This document shows, piece by piece, positions 15,741 through 23,177 of a stretch of DNA of 35,841 nt (positions are counted from its first letter, which is position 1; each line of letters starts with the position of its first letter). The stretch is from positions 1 to 35,841 of the forward strand of contig JAEWXD010000024.1 of the NCBI GenBank assembly GCA_023396045.1, read 5' to 3'. A model generated the notes under the pieces. That model did not search any database and was not told the origin of the DNA. It worked only from the letters and a program-made list of their open reading frames with translations. Source of the stretch: Bacillota bacterium. GTDB taxonomy: Bacteria; Bacillota; Clostridia; Christensenellales; Aristaeellaceae. The position numbers and the translations under genes are program-made.

Positions 15741-16799
15741 TTACTTCACACAATTTAACAAAATTCGGCTTACTTTTTCTGCACCATTCGCAGATTCGGC
15801 ATTTTGCAAATTTGCAATCAATTCATCTTTATGGGCATATAAGTTTTGTATGGCAGCAAGCAAGCTGTCTTCTGTAATGTCTTCCTGTAAAAGCGTATGG
15901 GCAAAGCCCTTTTTGGTGTAGTAGTTGGCGTTGAGCACTTGGTCGCCACGAGAAACACCACTGCTGGGTAGGGGGATAAGTAACATGGGCTTGTGCAAAG
16001 CACGCAATTCACAAATGCTGTTGCTACCGGAACGGCTAATCACAATATCAGCCAGTGCGAGCGCATCGGCAAGCGTTTCGTTGAGATATTCCACCTGCAC
16101 ATAGCCAGCTTTGCCTGAAAGGCTCTCTACTTTTTTACCTTCACCGCAAAGGTGCAATATGTTAAACTGTGGCAAAAGTTCGTCAAGAATGGCTTGTACA
16201 GCGTTGTTTACAGCAAGCGCCCCTTGGCTACCACCCATAATAAGCAATACGGGTTTTTGGTCAAATCCATAGTCTAACCTTGCTTTTTCCGCATTGCCGG
16301 TAAACAGGCTATCTCGCAGAGGAGTACCTGTATAAATGCCACGTGCACCAAAGAACTTTGCACAATCCTCAAAAGTAGTACAAACGGTTTTGGCAAACTT
16401 GGCACTGATTTTGGTGGCAATACCGGGGGTATAGTCGCTTTCATGGCATACAATAGGCACGTGGTTCAGCTTTGCGCCAATCACCACAGGCACTGCCACA
16501 AAGCCGCCCTTGCTAAATACGAGGTCCGGTTTGAGCTTGCGTATATAAAAATAAGCTTGCACCGTGCCACATAGCACACGAAATAGATCCTTAAAATTTT
16601 CCCAGCTAAAATAACGGCGCAATTTACCCACGCTAATACCTTTATAAGAGGCCACTTTGGGTTGCATAATACTGCGTTCTATGCCCTTATGGCTACCAAT
16701 ATAGTGTATTTCAAAATGATTTTCAAGCAAGGGCAACAGGGCTAAATGAGGAGTAACATGGCCGGCTGTGCCACCGCCGGTAAGCAATAGTTTTTTCAT
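15741..16799 (-). CDS. murG: UDP-GlcNAc--MurNAc-(pentapeptide)-PP-undecaprenol GlcNAc transferase
   Basis: Makes lipid II from lipid I at the inner face of the membrane. 352 residues. GT-B fold: N-terminal LLTGGGTAGHVTPHLALLPLL is the first glycine-rich loop, and FSKGGFVAVPVVIGAKL and HESDYTPGIATKI bind the acceptor. C-terminal VLLIMGGSQGALAVNNAV and SRSGSNSICELRALHKPMLLIPLP are the UDP-GlcNAc site. The 'GTAGHVTP' variant is the one I associate with Clostridia and relatives. Ribosome binding site AAAGGTG. It lies downstream of pfkA with a terminator between. Confidence 0.95.
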   Translation of the reverse strand: MKKLLLTGGGTAGHVTPHLALLPLLENHFEIHYIGSHKGIERSIMQPKVASYKGISVGKLRRYFSWENFKDLFRVLCGTVQAYFYIRKLKPDLVFSKGGFVAVPVVIGAKLNHVPIVCHESDYTPGIATKISAKFAKTVCTTFEDCAKFFGARGIYTGTPLRDSLFTGNAEKARLDYGFDQKPVLLIMGGSQGALAVNNAVQAILDELLPQFNILHLCGEGKKVESLSGKAGYVQVEYLNETLADALALADIVISRSGSNSICELRALHKPMLLIPLPSSGVSRGDQVLNANYYTKKGFAHTLLQEDITEDSLLAAIQNLYAHKDELIANLQNAESANGAEKVSRILLNCVK

Positions 16800-16822
16800 G
16801 ATTTCACCTTTATATATTGCAA

Positions 16823-16856
16823 TGAAAAAGGCAAAGAAGATTCTTTGCCTGATATT
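16823..16856 (-). terminator. Intrinsic terminator after pfkA
   Basis: Minus-strand stem AGGCAAAGA / TCTTTGCCT followed by TTTTTC, just beyond the pfkA stop and upstream of murG. murG expression therefore needs read-through or a promoter I cannot see. Confidence 0.75.
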
Positions 16857-17907
16857 ATAGTTGATTGATTAAGTCGTATGCTTCGTTATTGAAGGTGCGT
16901 TGAATGTTCAAAGCGTCTTGAATAGGCATACTGTACACTCTACCATGTTTCATACCAATGGCAAGGTTGGTGTTGCCGCTACGGATAAGGCTTACAGCAG
17001 CTTTGGCAGTTTCAAAAGCAAAGGCACTATCGCTTGCGCTTGGGGTTGCACCACGTTGGGTATAACCAACCACAGTGGAACGCACTTCGGCATCTGTCAT
17101 ATATTTTAATACTTTGGCAAGTAGGCTTGCATTCATAACATCATCATCATGTATACGCTCGCCATTATCACGCAATACTTTTTGCCAGTCAAAAGGCTTC
17201 ATCATATGCCAGCAATGTTCACCCATAATGAGTGTGGAACGATAGTTACCACGTTCAATTAAGCCACGCAAACGTTGGGCAATTTCTTGTAAGTCCCATT
17301 CACGTTCCGGCACAACGAGCATTTCTGCACCGGTTGCCATAGCGGTTTTGAGTGCAATATCACCACTGCGCCTGCCCATTACTTGCACTACGTGAGGGCG
17401 TTCGTGGCTACGAGAGGTGGCACGAATGGCACGTACAGCATTGGTACTTACATTTACAGCTGTATCATAACCCAAGGTTTTTTCGGTATAACCAAGGTCA
17501 TTGTCTATAGTGCCGGGAATACAAATGCAAGGAATACCCAATTGGCTTAAATGCAAAGCGCCGGTAAAGCTACCATCGCCACCGATAACAATAAGGGATT
17601 CAAATCCGTTTTCACGTAAACGTTGTGCAGCTTCTTTGCGTACTGCCGGTTCATAGAAGGGTTTGCAACGAGCAGTTTGCAGGTAAGTACCGGGAAGATC
17701 TGCCATATCTAACAATTTATTTTTGCTAAATACTTCCATATCGTCTTCTGGTTTTTCACTTAAACCAAGCAAGCCATTATAACCTTTTTTAATGCCAACA
17801 AGGGGCATACCATAATAGTTCGCAATACGGGCAACACTTACCACGCAAGCGTTCATTCCAGGGCTATCGCCACCACTGGTTAAAATACCGATTTTTTTTG
17901 TATTCAT
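16855..17907 (-). CDS. pfkA: ATP-dependent 6-phosphofructokinase
   Basis: Commits fructose 6-phosphate to glycolysis. 350 residues from the ATG at 17907 behind AGAGGTG. An in-frame start far upstream would run through the promoter, so I rejected it. Landmarks: ILTSGGDSPGMNACV at the N-terminus, and IGGDGSFTGA at 108-117. The Gly in GGDGS (rather than Asp) is the mark of ATP-using enzymes as opposed to PPi-using ones. PGTIDNDLGYTEKTLGYDTAVN at about 131-152 carries the catalytic Asp pair, and MGRRSGDIAL binds substrate. There is no pyruvate kinase gene next to it, unlike in many Bacillota. Confidence 0.94.
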   Translation of the reverse strand: MNTKKIGILTSGGDSPGMNACVVSVARIANYYGMPLVGIKKGYNGLLGLSEKPEDDMEVFSKNKLLDMADLPGTYLQTARCKPFYEPAVRKEAAQRLRENGFESLIVIGGDGSFTGALHLSQLGIPCICIPGTIDNDLGYTEKTLGYDTAVNVSTNAVRAIRATSRSHERPHVVQVMGRRSGDIALKTAMATGAEMLVVPEREWDLQEIAQRLRGLIERGNYRSTLIMGEHCWHMMKPFDWQKVLRDNGERIHDDDVMNASLLAKVLKYMTDAEVRSTVVGYTQRGATPSASDSAFAFETAKAAVSLIRSGNTNLAIGMKHGRVYSMPIQDALNIQRTFNNEAYDLINQL

Positions 17908-17939
17908 AATTGCACCTCTATCTATATTAAAGCGAAAAG

Positions 17940-17958
17940 CTAAACAATATATGTTTAG
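17940..17958. promoter_or_regulatory. Palindromic operator candidate at the pfkA start of transcription
   Basis: CTAAACA - ATATA - TGTTTAG, a perfect 7-bp-arm palindrome directly downstream of the pfkA -10 box, spanning roughly +1 to +19. This is a typical position for a repressor site. The regulator is unknown. Confidence 0.5.
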
Positions 17959-17965
17959 ATTATAA

Positions 17966-17994
17966 ATTATAGCACGAATGGTGCTTTTTTTCAA
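17966..17994 (-). promoter_or_regulatory. Promoter of pfkA
   Basis: Minus strand TTGAAA (17989-17994), 17-bp spacer ending in TGC, perfect TATAAT (17966-17971). It has both a -35 and an extended -10, so it should be strong. Confidence 0.75.
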
Positions 17995-18524
17995 TATTGG
18001 AAAATATATGTAATAATTTTTGACAAAAAAATACAAATAAGAATTTTATCAAAAGTATTAGCAAGTAAAAATGGAAAAAACATACTGAAAAATAGTTTGA
18101 TTTTACAATTTTAATATCAATTGGGTATTTATGAGCAGGAGAATTGCATGCGTTCAGATAGTATCAAATTGAAATTTTCTTAGATCTTGTTTGTGTGTTA
18201 AACCTTTTGTTAGCAAACTTTTCCCTTATTTTTGCAAGTGAGCTACCGGAATTGCCAACGCACGAATCTCCGGTTCCATCTATTGATGGCGACATAGAAC
18301 CCTACCCCACAACCATTGAACCGGAGATAAAATTTATCAAAACCATTGCACCTATAAGTAGCACACTGAATTTATGGAAAATAACGCTGCGTTTAAAGCG
18401 CGAAACAGAACTTTAAATGGTGGTGCTGACCTCCCGAATCCCCTTGGCTATGCTGCAAATACTGTGAGTGTTATGCCAAGAAGTGGTTCTGCAAGCTGGT
18501 CTCACCCAACTTTAAAGCTACAAC

Positions 18525-18587
18525 CTAAAAGGCCTCCTTATGTAAAGGGGGCTGTCAGCGAAGCTGACTGGGGGGTTGAAATGTTGG
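18525..18587 (+). repeat. Interspersed palindromic repeat, copy A
   Basis: About 60 bases: AGGCCTCCTTATGTAAAGGG, then the perfect inner hairpin GTCAGC-GAA-GCTGAC, then TGGGGGGTTGAAATGTTGG. Almost identical to copy C over 52 bases. Confidence 0.85.
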
Positions 18588-18792
18588 GTACAGTGTAGTT
18601 GGGGTTTGCGTAATACTTGATGATACAAGAATGTATTACAACAATTCAATATATTGTATTTGCTTACTTACCGGTTCACAAAATATTTAACAATTAAACA
18701 AAGTATAAAAATATATGCATGTGTCTTTTCGTGAAACTGCAAAGATAAAGCATAGTTCTTTAAAAAGCACTCTGCCCACAACTCGCCTTGCC

Positions 18793-18852
18793 ACAATCCC
18801 TCCTGAAAGTGCTTACGCACTTTATTCCCCCCTTTGCACAAGGCGGGCTTTA
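18793..18852 (-). repeat. Interspersed palindromic repeat, copy B (inverted, divergent stem)
   Basis: Same family in the opposite orientation. The outer blocks CAATCCCTCC and CCCCCCTTTGCACAAGGCGGG correspond to those of A and C. The inner hairpin is AAAGTGC-TTAC-GCACTTT, a different sequence that still pairs perfectly. Confidence 0.75.
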
Positions 18853-18990
18853 GTCGCCACTACTACTGGTGTGAGGATTGCTGGGCTTGTGGAATGTAGG
18901 GGCTTGAGAAAGCATAGGTAAAAGAATATGCCCGCCTTAGCGAAAACCTGCTACTCTATGTGATTTTATCTATTCAAAGCGTTAAGCAGA

Positions 18991-19049
18991 AAGGCCTCCT
19001 TGTGTAAAGGGGGCTGTCAGCGAAGCTGACTGGGGGATTGAAAAGTTGG
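18991..19049 (+). repeat. Interspersed palindromic repeat, copy C
   Basis: AAGGCCTCCTTGTGTAAAGG, inner hairpin GTCAGC-GAA-GCTGAC, TGGGGGATTGAAAAGTTGG. Same orientation as copy A and about 460 bases from it. Confidence 0.85.
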
Positions 19050-19197
19050 AATAAAGTATAAAAAGTGCTTACGCAACGTTTGGCAATCATACAATGCCAA
19101 AACACTATGTAGTTATGTAAACTTCCTAAATACAGCAATGTGCATATAAAATATTCCCACCTATCACTTTTTCATCATATTTGCCTTTTATCCAACA

Positions 19198-19226
19198 AAA
19201 AAGAGCCGTTCGGCTCTTTTTATATG
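19198..19226. terminator. Intrinsic terminator after the peptide transporter operon
   Basis: Stem AAAAGAGCC / GGCTCTTTT with a GTTC loop. T-runs on both strands make it usable in both directions. It lies next to the stop of dppF. Confidence 0.85.
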
Positions 19227-19227
19227 C

Positions 19228-20187
19228 CTATTCAAACAAATGACAGGCAACTTTGTGGCCAGGAGCGATTTCACGCAATTCCGGTTCCACTTGTTTACAT
19301 TTTTCCATACATTGTGCACAACGGCCGGCAAAACGGCAGCCCGGTTTTGGGTTGATAGGGCTTGGTACATCGCCTTCCAAGAAAATGCGTTTTCTATCCA
19401 ACCCGAATTTAGGAATGGGTATGGCAGAAAGCAAAGCCTTGGTATAAGGGTGTTGTGGGTTCTTAAATATGCTTTGGTAGTCTGTAAGTTCTACAATTTT
19501 ACCAAGATACATAACCGCAATTCTATCTGAAATGTGTTTTACAACAGATAAGTCGTGGGAAATAAACAGATATGTAAGCCCCATTTTTTCTTGCAATTCA
19601 TCCATTAAGTTTAAAATCTGTGCTTGAATGGAAACGTCAAGTGCAGAAACGGGTTCGTCCATTACGATAAACTGTGGTTGTAAAATAAGTGCCCTTGCAA
19701 TACCGATACGCTGCCTACGCCCACCGTCTAATTCGTGGGGGAAGGAGCCGGCAAGTCTTGCTTCCAAACCTACGGTTTCCATCATGGAATATACCCTATC
19801 TTCCATTTCCTTTTGGTTTTTACAAAGCTTGTTTACACGCAGTGGGTCTGCAATAAGGTCAAATGTGTTCATTCTCGGGTTTAAGGAAGAATAAGGGTCT
19901 TGGAACACAATTTGCATTTCTTGGCGCATTTGTTGCATCTGCTTGCGGCCTTTGTAGCTCAATACGCTTTTGCCGTTTAATGTAATTTCGCCGGAAGTAG
20001 GTTCGTGCAAGCGAATAATGGCTCTACCTGCGGTACTTTTACCACAGCCGGATTCGCCAACAAGGCCTAATGTTTCGCCTTTGTTAATATCAAAGCTAAT
20101 ATCGTCTACGGCATGTAGTAAACCGTTTTTAGTTGTAAAATATTTTTTTAAGTTCTTTACAGAAAGCAATACATTTTGGTTTTCCAT
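19228..20187 (-). CDS. dppF: Peptide ABC transporter ATP-binding protein (DppF/OppF type)
   Basis: One of the two ATPases driving peptide uptake. 319 residues. Walker A GLVGESGCGKSTAGRA at about 38-53. Q-loop in QEMQIVFQDPYSSLNPRM. The signature reads ELDGGRRQRIGIARAL, with Asp in place of the usual Ser of LSGGQ, a variant common in this subfamily. Walker B is FIVMDEPVSALD and the switch His is in FISHDLSVV. The C-terminal oligopeptide-type extension carries CRFAGRCAQCMEKC, the Cys cluster of Dpp/Opp ATPases. Ribosome site AAAGGAGG. It is last of the five-gene operon, one base after dppD. Whether the substrate is di- or oligopeptide is not decidable here. Confidence 0.93.
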   Translation of the reverse strand: MENQNVLLSVKNLKKYFTTKNGLLHAVDDISFDINKGETLGLVGESGCGKSTAGRAIIRLHEPTSGEITLNGKSVLSYKGRKQMQQMRQEMQIVFQDPYSSLNPRMNTFDLIADPLRVNKLCKNQKEMEDRVYSMMETVGLEARLAGSFPHELDGGRRQRIGIARALILQPQFIVMDEPVSALDVSIQAQILNLMDELQEKMGLTYLFISHDLSVVKHISDRIAVMYLGKIVELTDYQSIFKNPQHPYTKALLSAIPIPKFGLDRKRIFLEGDVPSPINPKPGCRFAGRCAQCMEKCKQVEPELREIAPGHKVACHLFE

Positions 20188-20188
20188 G

Positions 20189-21160
20189 CTATTCCTCCTT
20201 TGCTTTAAACAGGTGGCATGCTACAAAATGCCCTGCTTCCACTTCTACTGTGGGTGGGAATTGTGTTTTGCAAATTTCCATGCATTTGTTGCAACGAGGG
20301 TGGAATCTGCAACCACTTGGCAAGTTGGAAGGATCCGGTGGGTTGCCGGCAATTACTTGCAGCTTTTCTATATCCTCATCTAAGCTTGGTATGGAGTTAA
20401 ACAAACCCAAGGTATAAGGGTGGCATGGATTGGTGTAAAGTTTTTCTACGCTGGCATTTTCTACAATGCTGCCGGCATAAATAACGGCTACATTATCACA
20501 GGTTTCTGCAACAACGCCTAAATCGTGGGTAATGAGGAGCATAGAGGTATTGTATTTTTCCTTTAGTTCCTTCATCAGCTCCAATACTTGTGCTTGAATG
20601 GTTACGTCCAGCGCTGTGGTTGGTTCGTCTGCAATGATGAGCTCCGGGTTACAAGCAAGCGCAATGGCAATTACCACACGTTGTTTCATACCACCGGAGA
20701 ATTGATGAGGGTAATCGTTCACGCGTTCAGGGCGAATACCTACCAAACCCAACATTTCTTCGGTTTTCTTTTTGAGCTCTTCAGCACTTAAATTTTGGTG
20801 AATCTTTAATACTTCTGCGATTTGGGCACCTACGGTCATGGTAGGGTTGAGGGAAGTCATAGGGTCTTGGAAAATCATAGAAATCACGTTGCCACGAATG
20901 TGGAACATTTCTTTTTCCTTTACCTTCATTAAGTCTTTGCCGTTTACAAAAATTTCACCGGAGGTGATTTCGCAAGGAGGGCATTCGAGCAACTTCATAA
21001 TTGCCAAAGCAGAAGTGGTTTTGCCTGCACCGGTTTCCCCCACAAAGCCTACGGTTTCACCCTTCCCAATGCTAAGGTTTAAATGATTTACCGCATGCAC
21101 TACACCGGAGTCGGTATTAAAGCGCACACTTAAATCTTTTATTTCTACTAATTTTTCCAT
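20189..21160 (-). CDS. dppD: Peptide ABC transporter ATP-binding protein (DppD/OppD type)
   Basis: Partner ATPase of DppF. 323 residues. Walker A GFVGETGAGKTTSALAI near residue 38, Q-loop VISMIFQDPMTSLNPTM, signature HQFSGGMKQRVVIAIAL, Walker B LIIADEPTTALD, switch His LLITHDLGVV. The C-terminal extension has CRFHPRCNKCMEICK, the Cys set that binds an Fe-S cluster in DppD-type ATPases. It starts at an ATG behind AAGAGGT, 6 bases after dppC. Confidence 0.94.
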   Translation of the reverse strand: MEKLVEIKDLSVRFNTDSGVVHAVNHLNLSIGKGETVGFVGETGAGKTTSALAIMKLLECPPCEITSGEIFVNGKDLMKVKEKEMFHIRGNVISMIFQDPMTSLNPTMTVGAQIAEVLKIHQNLSAEELKKKTEEMLGLVGIRPERVNDYPHQFSGGMKQRVVIAIALACNPELIIADEPTTALDVTIQAQVLELMKELKEKYNTSMLLITHDLGVVAETCDNVAVIYAGSIVENASVEKLYTNPCHPYTLGLFNSIPSLDEDIEKLQVIAGNPPDPSNLPSGCRFHPRCNKCMEICKTQFPPTVEVEAGHFVACHLFKAKEE

Positions 21161-21166
21161 TGTGTT

Positions 21167-22045
21167 TTACCTCTTGAGTTTTGGGTCTAGGGAGTCTCTT
21201 AAGCCATCGCCCAATACGTTTAGTGCAAATATTGTAATTACAATGGCTAGGCCGGGGAATATAGTCATATGATAGTAATCGCGGATATAGTCTCTACCAC
21301 CACTGAGCATAGCGCCCCATTCCGGTGTAGGTGGTTGCAGGCCAAGGCCGATGAAACTGAGACCGGCGGCATTAATAATAGCATAGGCAACACCCAAGGT
21401 TGCTTGTACAATAATAGGTGCAATACAGTTTGGCACAATATGCTTAAACATAATGCGAATATCGGAAGAACCATTTGCTTTTGCGGCTTCAATAAATTCC
21501 ATATCACGAATGGAAAGCACAGAGCTGCGCACAATTCTTGCATAACCCGGTATTGATGCGATACCAACGGCAACCATTAAGTTGGAAAGGCCCGGCCCTA
21601 AGGCAGCCAAAATTGCAATGGCAAGCAACACATCGGGAACAGATTGCAAAATATCAATAAAGCGCATGAGTAAGGTGTCTAATTTACCACCATAGTAGCC
21701 GGTTACGGCGCCAATAATGGTGCCAAGCACCAACGCAATACTAACGGAAATAAAACCAACTTGTAAGGATATACGGGAACCGTAAATAATTCTGCTTAAA
21801 ATATCTCTGCCAAATTCATCTGCACCAAACCAGTGTTTACTGCTTGGCGCGCCAAATTGGTTTAATAGGTCCATTTCATCATATCTGTAAGGTGCAATCA
21901 CATCTGCAAATATAGCAAGTAAAGCGAGCAATATAATAATAACAAGACCTACCATGGCAAGCTTATTGCGGCGCATACGAATCCACATATCTTGGAGGTT
22001 TCTAAATTTACCTCTTCTTTGTTTTGTTACTTCTGTGTTATTCAT
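21167..22045 (-). CDS. dppC: Peptide ABC transporter permease (DppC/OppC type)
   Basis: 292 residues. The cytoplasmic N-terminus is followed by a first membrane span (about 30-50), the extracellular segment APYRYDEMDLLNQFGAPSSKHWFGADEFGRDILSRIIYGSR typical of OppC, and five further spans. The EAA coupling motif is EAAKANGSSDIRIMFKHIVPN. The conserved C-terminus is GLSFIGLGLQPPTPEWGAMLSGG. Ribosome site AGAGGT. It is downstream of dppB by 9 bases. Confidence 0.94.
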   Translation of the reverse strand: MNNTEVTKQRRGKFRNLQDMWIRMRRNKLAMVGLVIIILLALLAIFADVIAPYRYDEMDLLNQFGAPSSKHWFGADEFGRDILSRIIYGSRISLQVGFISVSIALVLGTIIGAVTGYYGGKLDTLLMRFIDILQSVPDVLLAIAILAALGPGLSNLMVAVGIASIPGYARIVRSSVLSIRDMEFIEAAKANGSSDIRIMFKHIVPNCIAPIIVQATLGVAYAIINAAGLSFIGLGLQPPTPEWGAMLSGGRDYIRDYYHMTIFPGLAIVITIFALNVLGDGLRDSLDPKLKR

Positions 22046-22054
22046 ACTTACCTC

Positions 22055-22984
22055 TTATACATACTTAGATTTGATGCGTGGGTCTACATAGGTGTAGAGC
22101 AAATCTACTATTAAGTTTACCAATGCAAAGGCCACAGCTACAAACAATACACAACCAAGCACCATAGGTGCATCTTGCATTTTAATAGCATCTACCATCA
22201 AACGACCAATACCGGGAATGGAAAAAATAACTTCTGTCATTAAAGCACCACCCATCAATTGACCAAACTGAATACCTACTATGGTAATAATAGGAATCAA
22301 AGCATTGCCAAGTGCGTGTTGCCAAATAACGTTCTTTTCTCTTTGCCCCTTACTGCGTGCAGTGCGGATATAGTCCTTACGTATTACTTCCAGCATGGAG
22401 CTGCGTGTCATACGTGTAATAACAGATATAGACTGGCTACCCAAAGCAAGAGAAGGGAGTATCATTTTCAGTGGTGTGTCAAAGCCGGAGCTTGGCAACC
22501 AACCCAAGTTTACAGAGAAGAGTAAAATCAGCAATAAACCAAGCCAGAATACAGGCATGGATATACCGATGAGCGCAAATATCATGGTGATATTATCAAA
22601 CAATGAGTATTGCTTAATAGCAGATATTATGCCAATGGGGATACCGAATATTACGGCAACCAAGGTTGCGCAAAATGCCAGGCGTACAGTAAAACCAGCT
22701 CTGCCCAATATTTCTTGTGCAACAGGCATTTTGGTGGTATAGCTTTTGCCTAAATCACCCTTGGTAACAATGTTGCCAACATATCTGCCAAATTGTACAA
22801 GAAAAGGATCGTTTAAGCCCATGTCTTCACGCAATTGTTGTACGGTTTCTTCACTGGCTTGTGGCCCCAAAATGTTTCTTGCCGGGTCGCCGGGCGCCAT
22901 ATATAGTAGCCCAAACACAATAAAACTTACACCAAGCATAATTGGGATGAGCAATAATATACGCTTGATTACATATTTAATCAT
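22055..22984 (-). CDS. dppB: Peptide ABC transporter permease (DppB/OppB type)
   Basis: 309 residues from MIKYVIKRILLLIPIMLGVSF, the typical DppB opening. AAAGGCG precedes this ATG, and an earlier in-frame start is unlikely. Six membrane spans. The LYMAPGDPARNILG segment and the EAA loop EVIRKDYIRTARSKGQREKNVIWQHALGNALIP are characteristic, and the end VDLLYTYVDPRIK is conserved. It is separated from dppA by about 190 bases that carry two hairpins, so its level is probably lower than that of dppA. Confidence 0.94.
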   Translation of the reverse strand: MIKYVIKRILLLIPIMLGVSFIVFGLLYMAPGDPARNILGPQASEETVQQLREDMGLNDPFLVQFGRYVGNIVTKGDLGKSYTTKMPVAQEILGRAGFTVRLAFCATLVAVIFGIPIGIISAIKQYSLFDNITMIFALIGISMPVFWLGLLLILLFSVNLGWLPSSGFDTPLKMILPSLALGSQSISVITRMTRSSMLEVIRKDYIRTARSKGQREKNVIWQHALGNALIPIITIVGIQFGQLMGGALMTEVIFSIPGIGRLMVDAIKMQDAPMVLGCVLFVAVAFALVNLIVDLLYTYVDPRIKSKYV

Positions 22985-23065
22985 AGTTTCGCCTTTCAAA
23001 TAATCAGAATTCCTTATAATAAGGGAGGAAAGCAACTTTGCAATCATGTAAACAAAGAATCTTTC

Positions 23066-23115
23066 AAGAAAAAAACAAGCCCTTGTTTTGTTCCCTTATA
23101 CCGTTAAGGCTTGTT
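23066..23115 (-). terminator. Likely attenuating terminator between dppA and dppB
   Basis: Minus-strand arms AACAAGCC / GGCTTGTT with a long loop, followed by a T-run of seven. It lies after dppA and before dppB, a common way of making more binding protein than permease. Confidence 0.6.
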
Positions 23116-23138
23116 ATTATTTGTATATTAGGGGTAAG

Positions 23139-23159
23139 GGAGGGGGAAAATCCCCCTCC
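23139..23159. repeat. GC-rich hairpin in the dppA 3' region
   Basis: Perfect 9-bp arms GGAGGGGGA / TCCCCCTCC with a 3-base loop, 19 bases after the dppA stop and without a T-run. It probably acts as an mRNA 3'-end stabiliser. Confidence 0.65.
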
Positions 23160-23177
23160 GTAAATGTGCTATACAAA

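Larger units (their letters stand above)
17995..19197. other. Gene-poor 1.2-kb region with interspersed palindromic repeats
   Basis: No convincing gene. The open frames here are short, lack ribosome sites and partly run through the repeats. The region holds three copies of a palindromic repeat family (listed separately) and an inverted repeat GTAATAC...GTATTAC near 18611-18640. A stretch at 18195-18416 reads in one frame as a Pro/Glu-rich peptide and in the opposite strand as a broken hydrophobic frame, perhaps a decayed gene. Confidence 0.6.

Noticed and set aside
18195..18416. 73-codon plus-strand frame with Pro/Glu-rich sequence
   Set aside because: No ribosome site, no recognisable family, and the opposite strand reads equally well as a broken hydrophobic frame. 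At most a decayed remnant.
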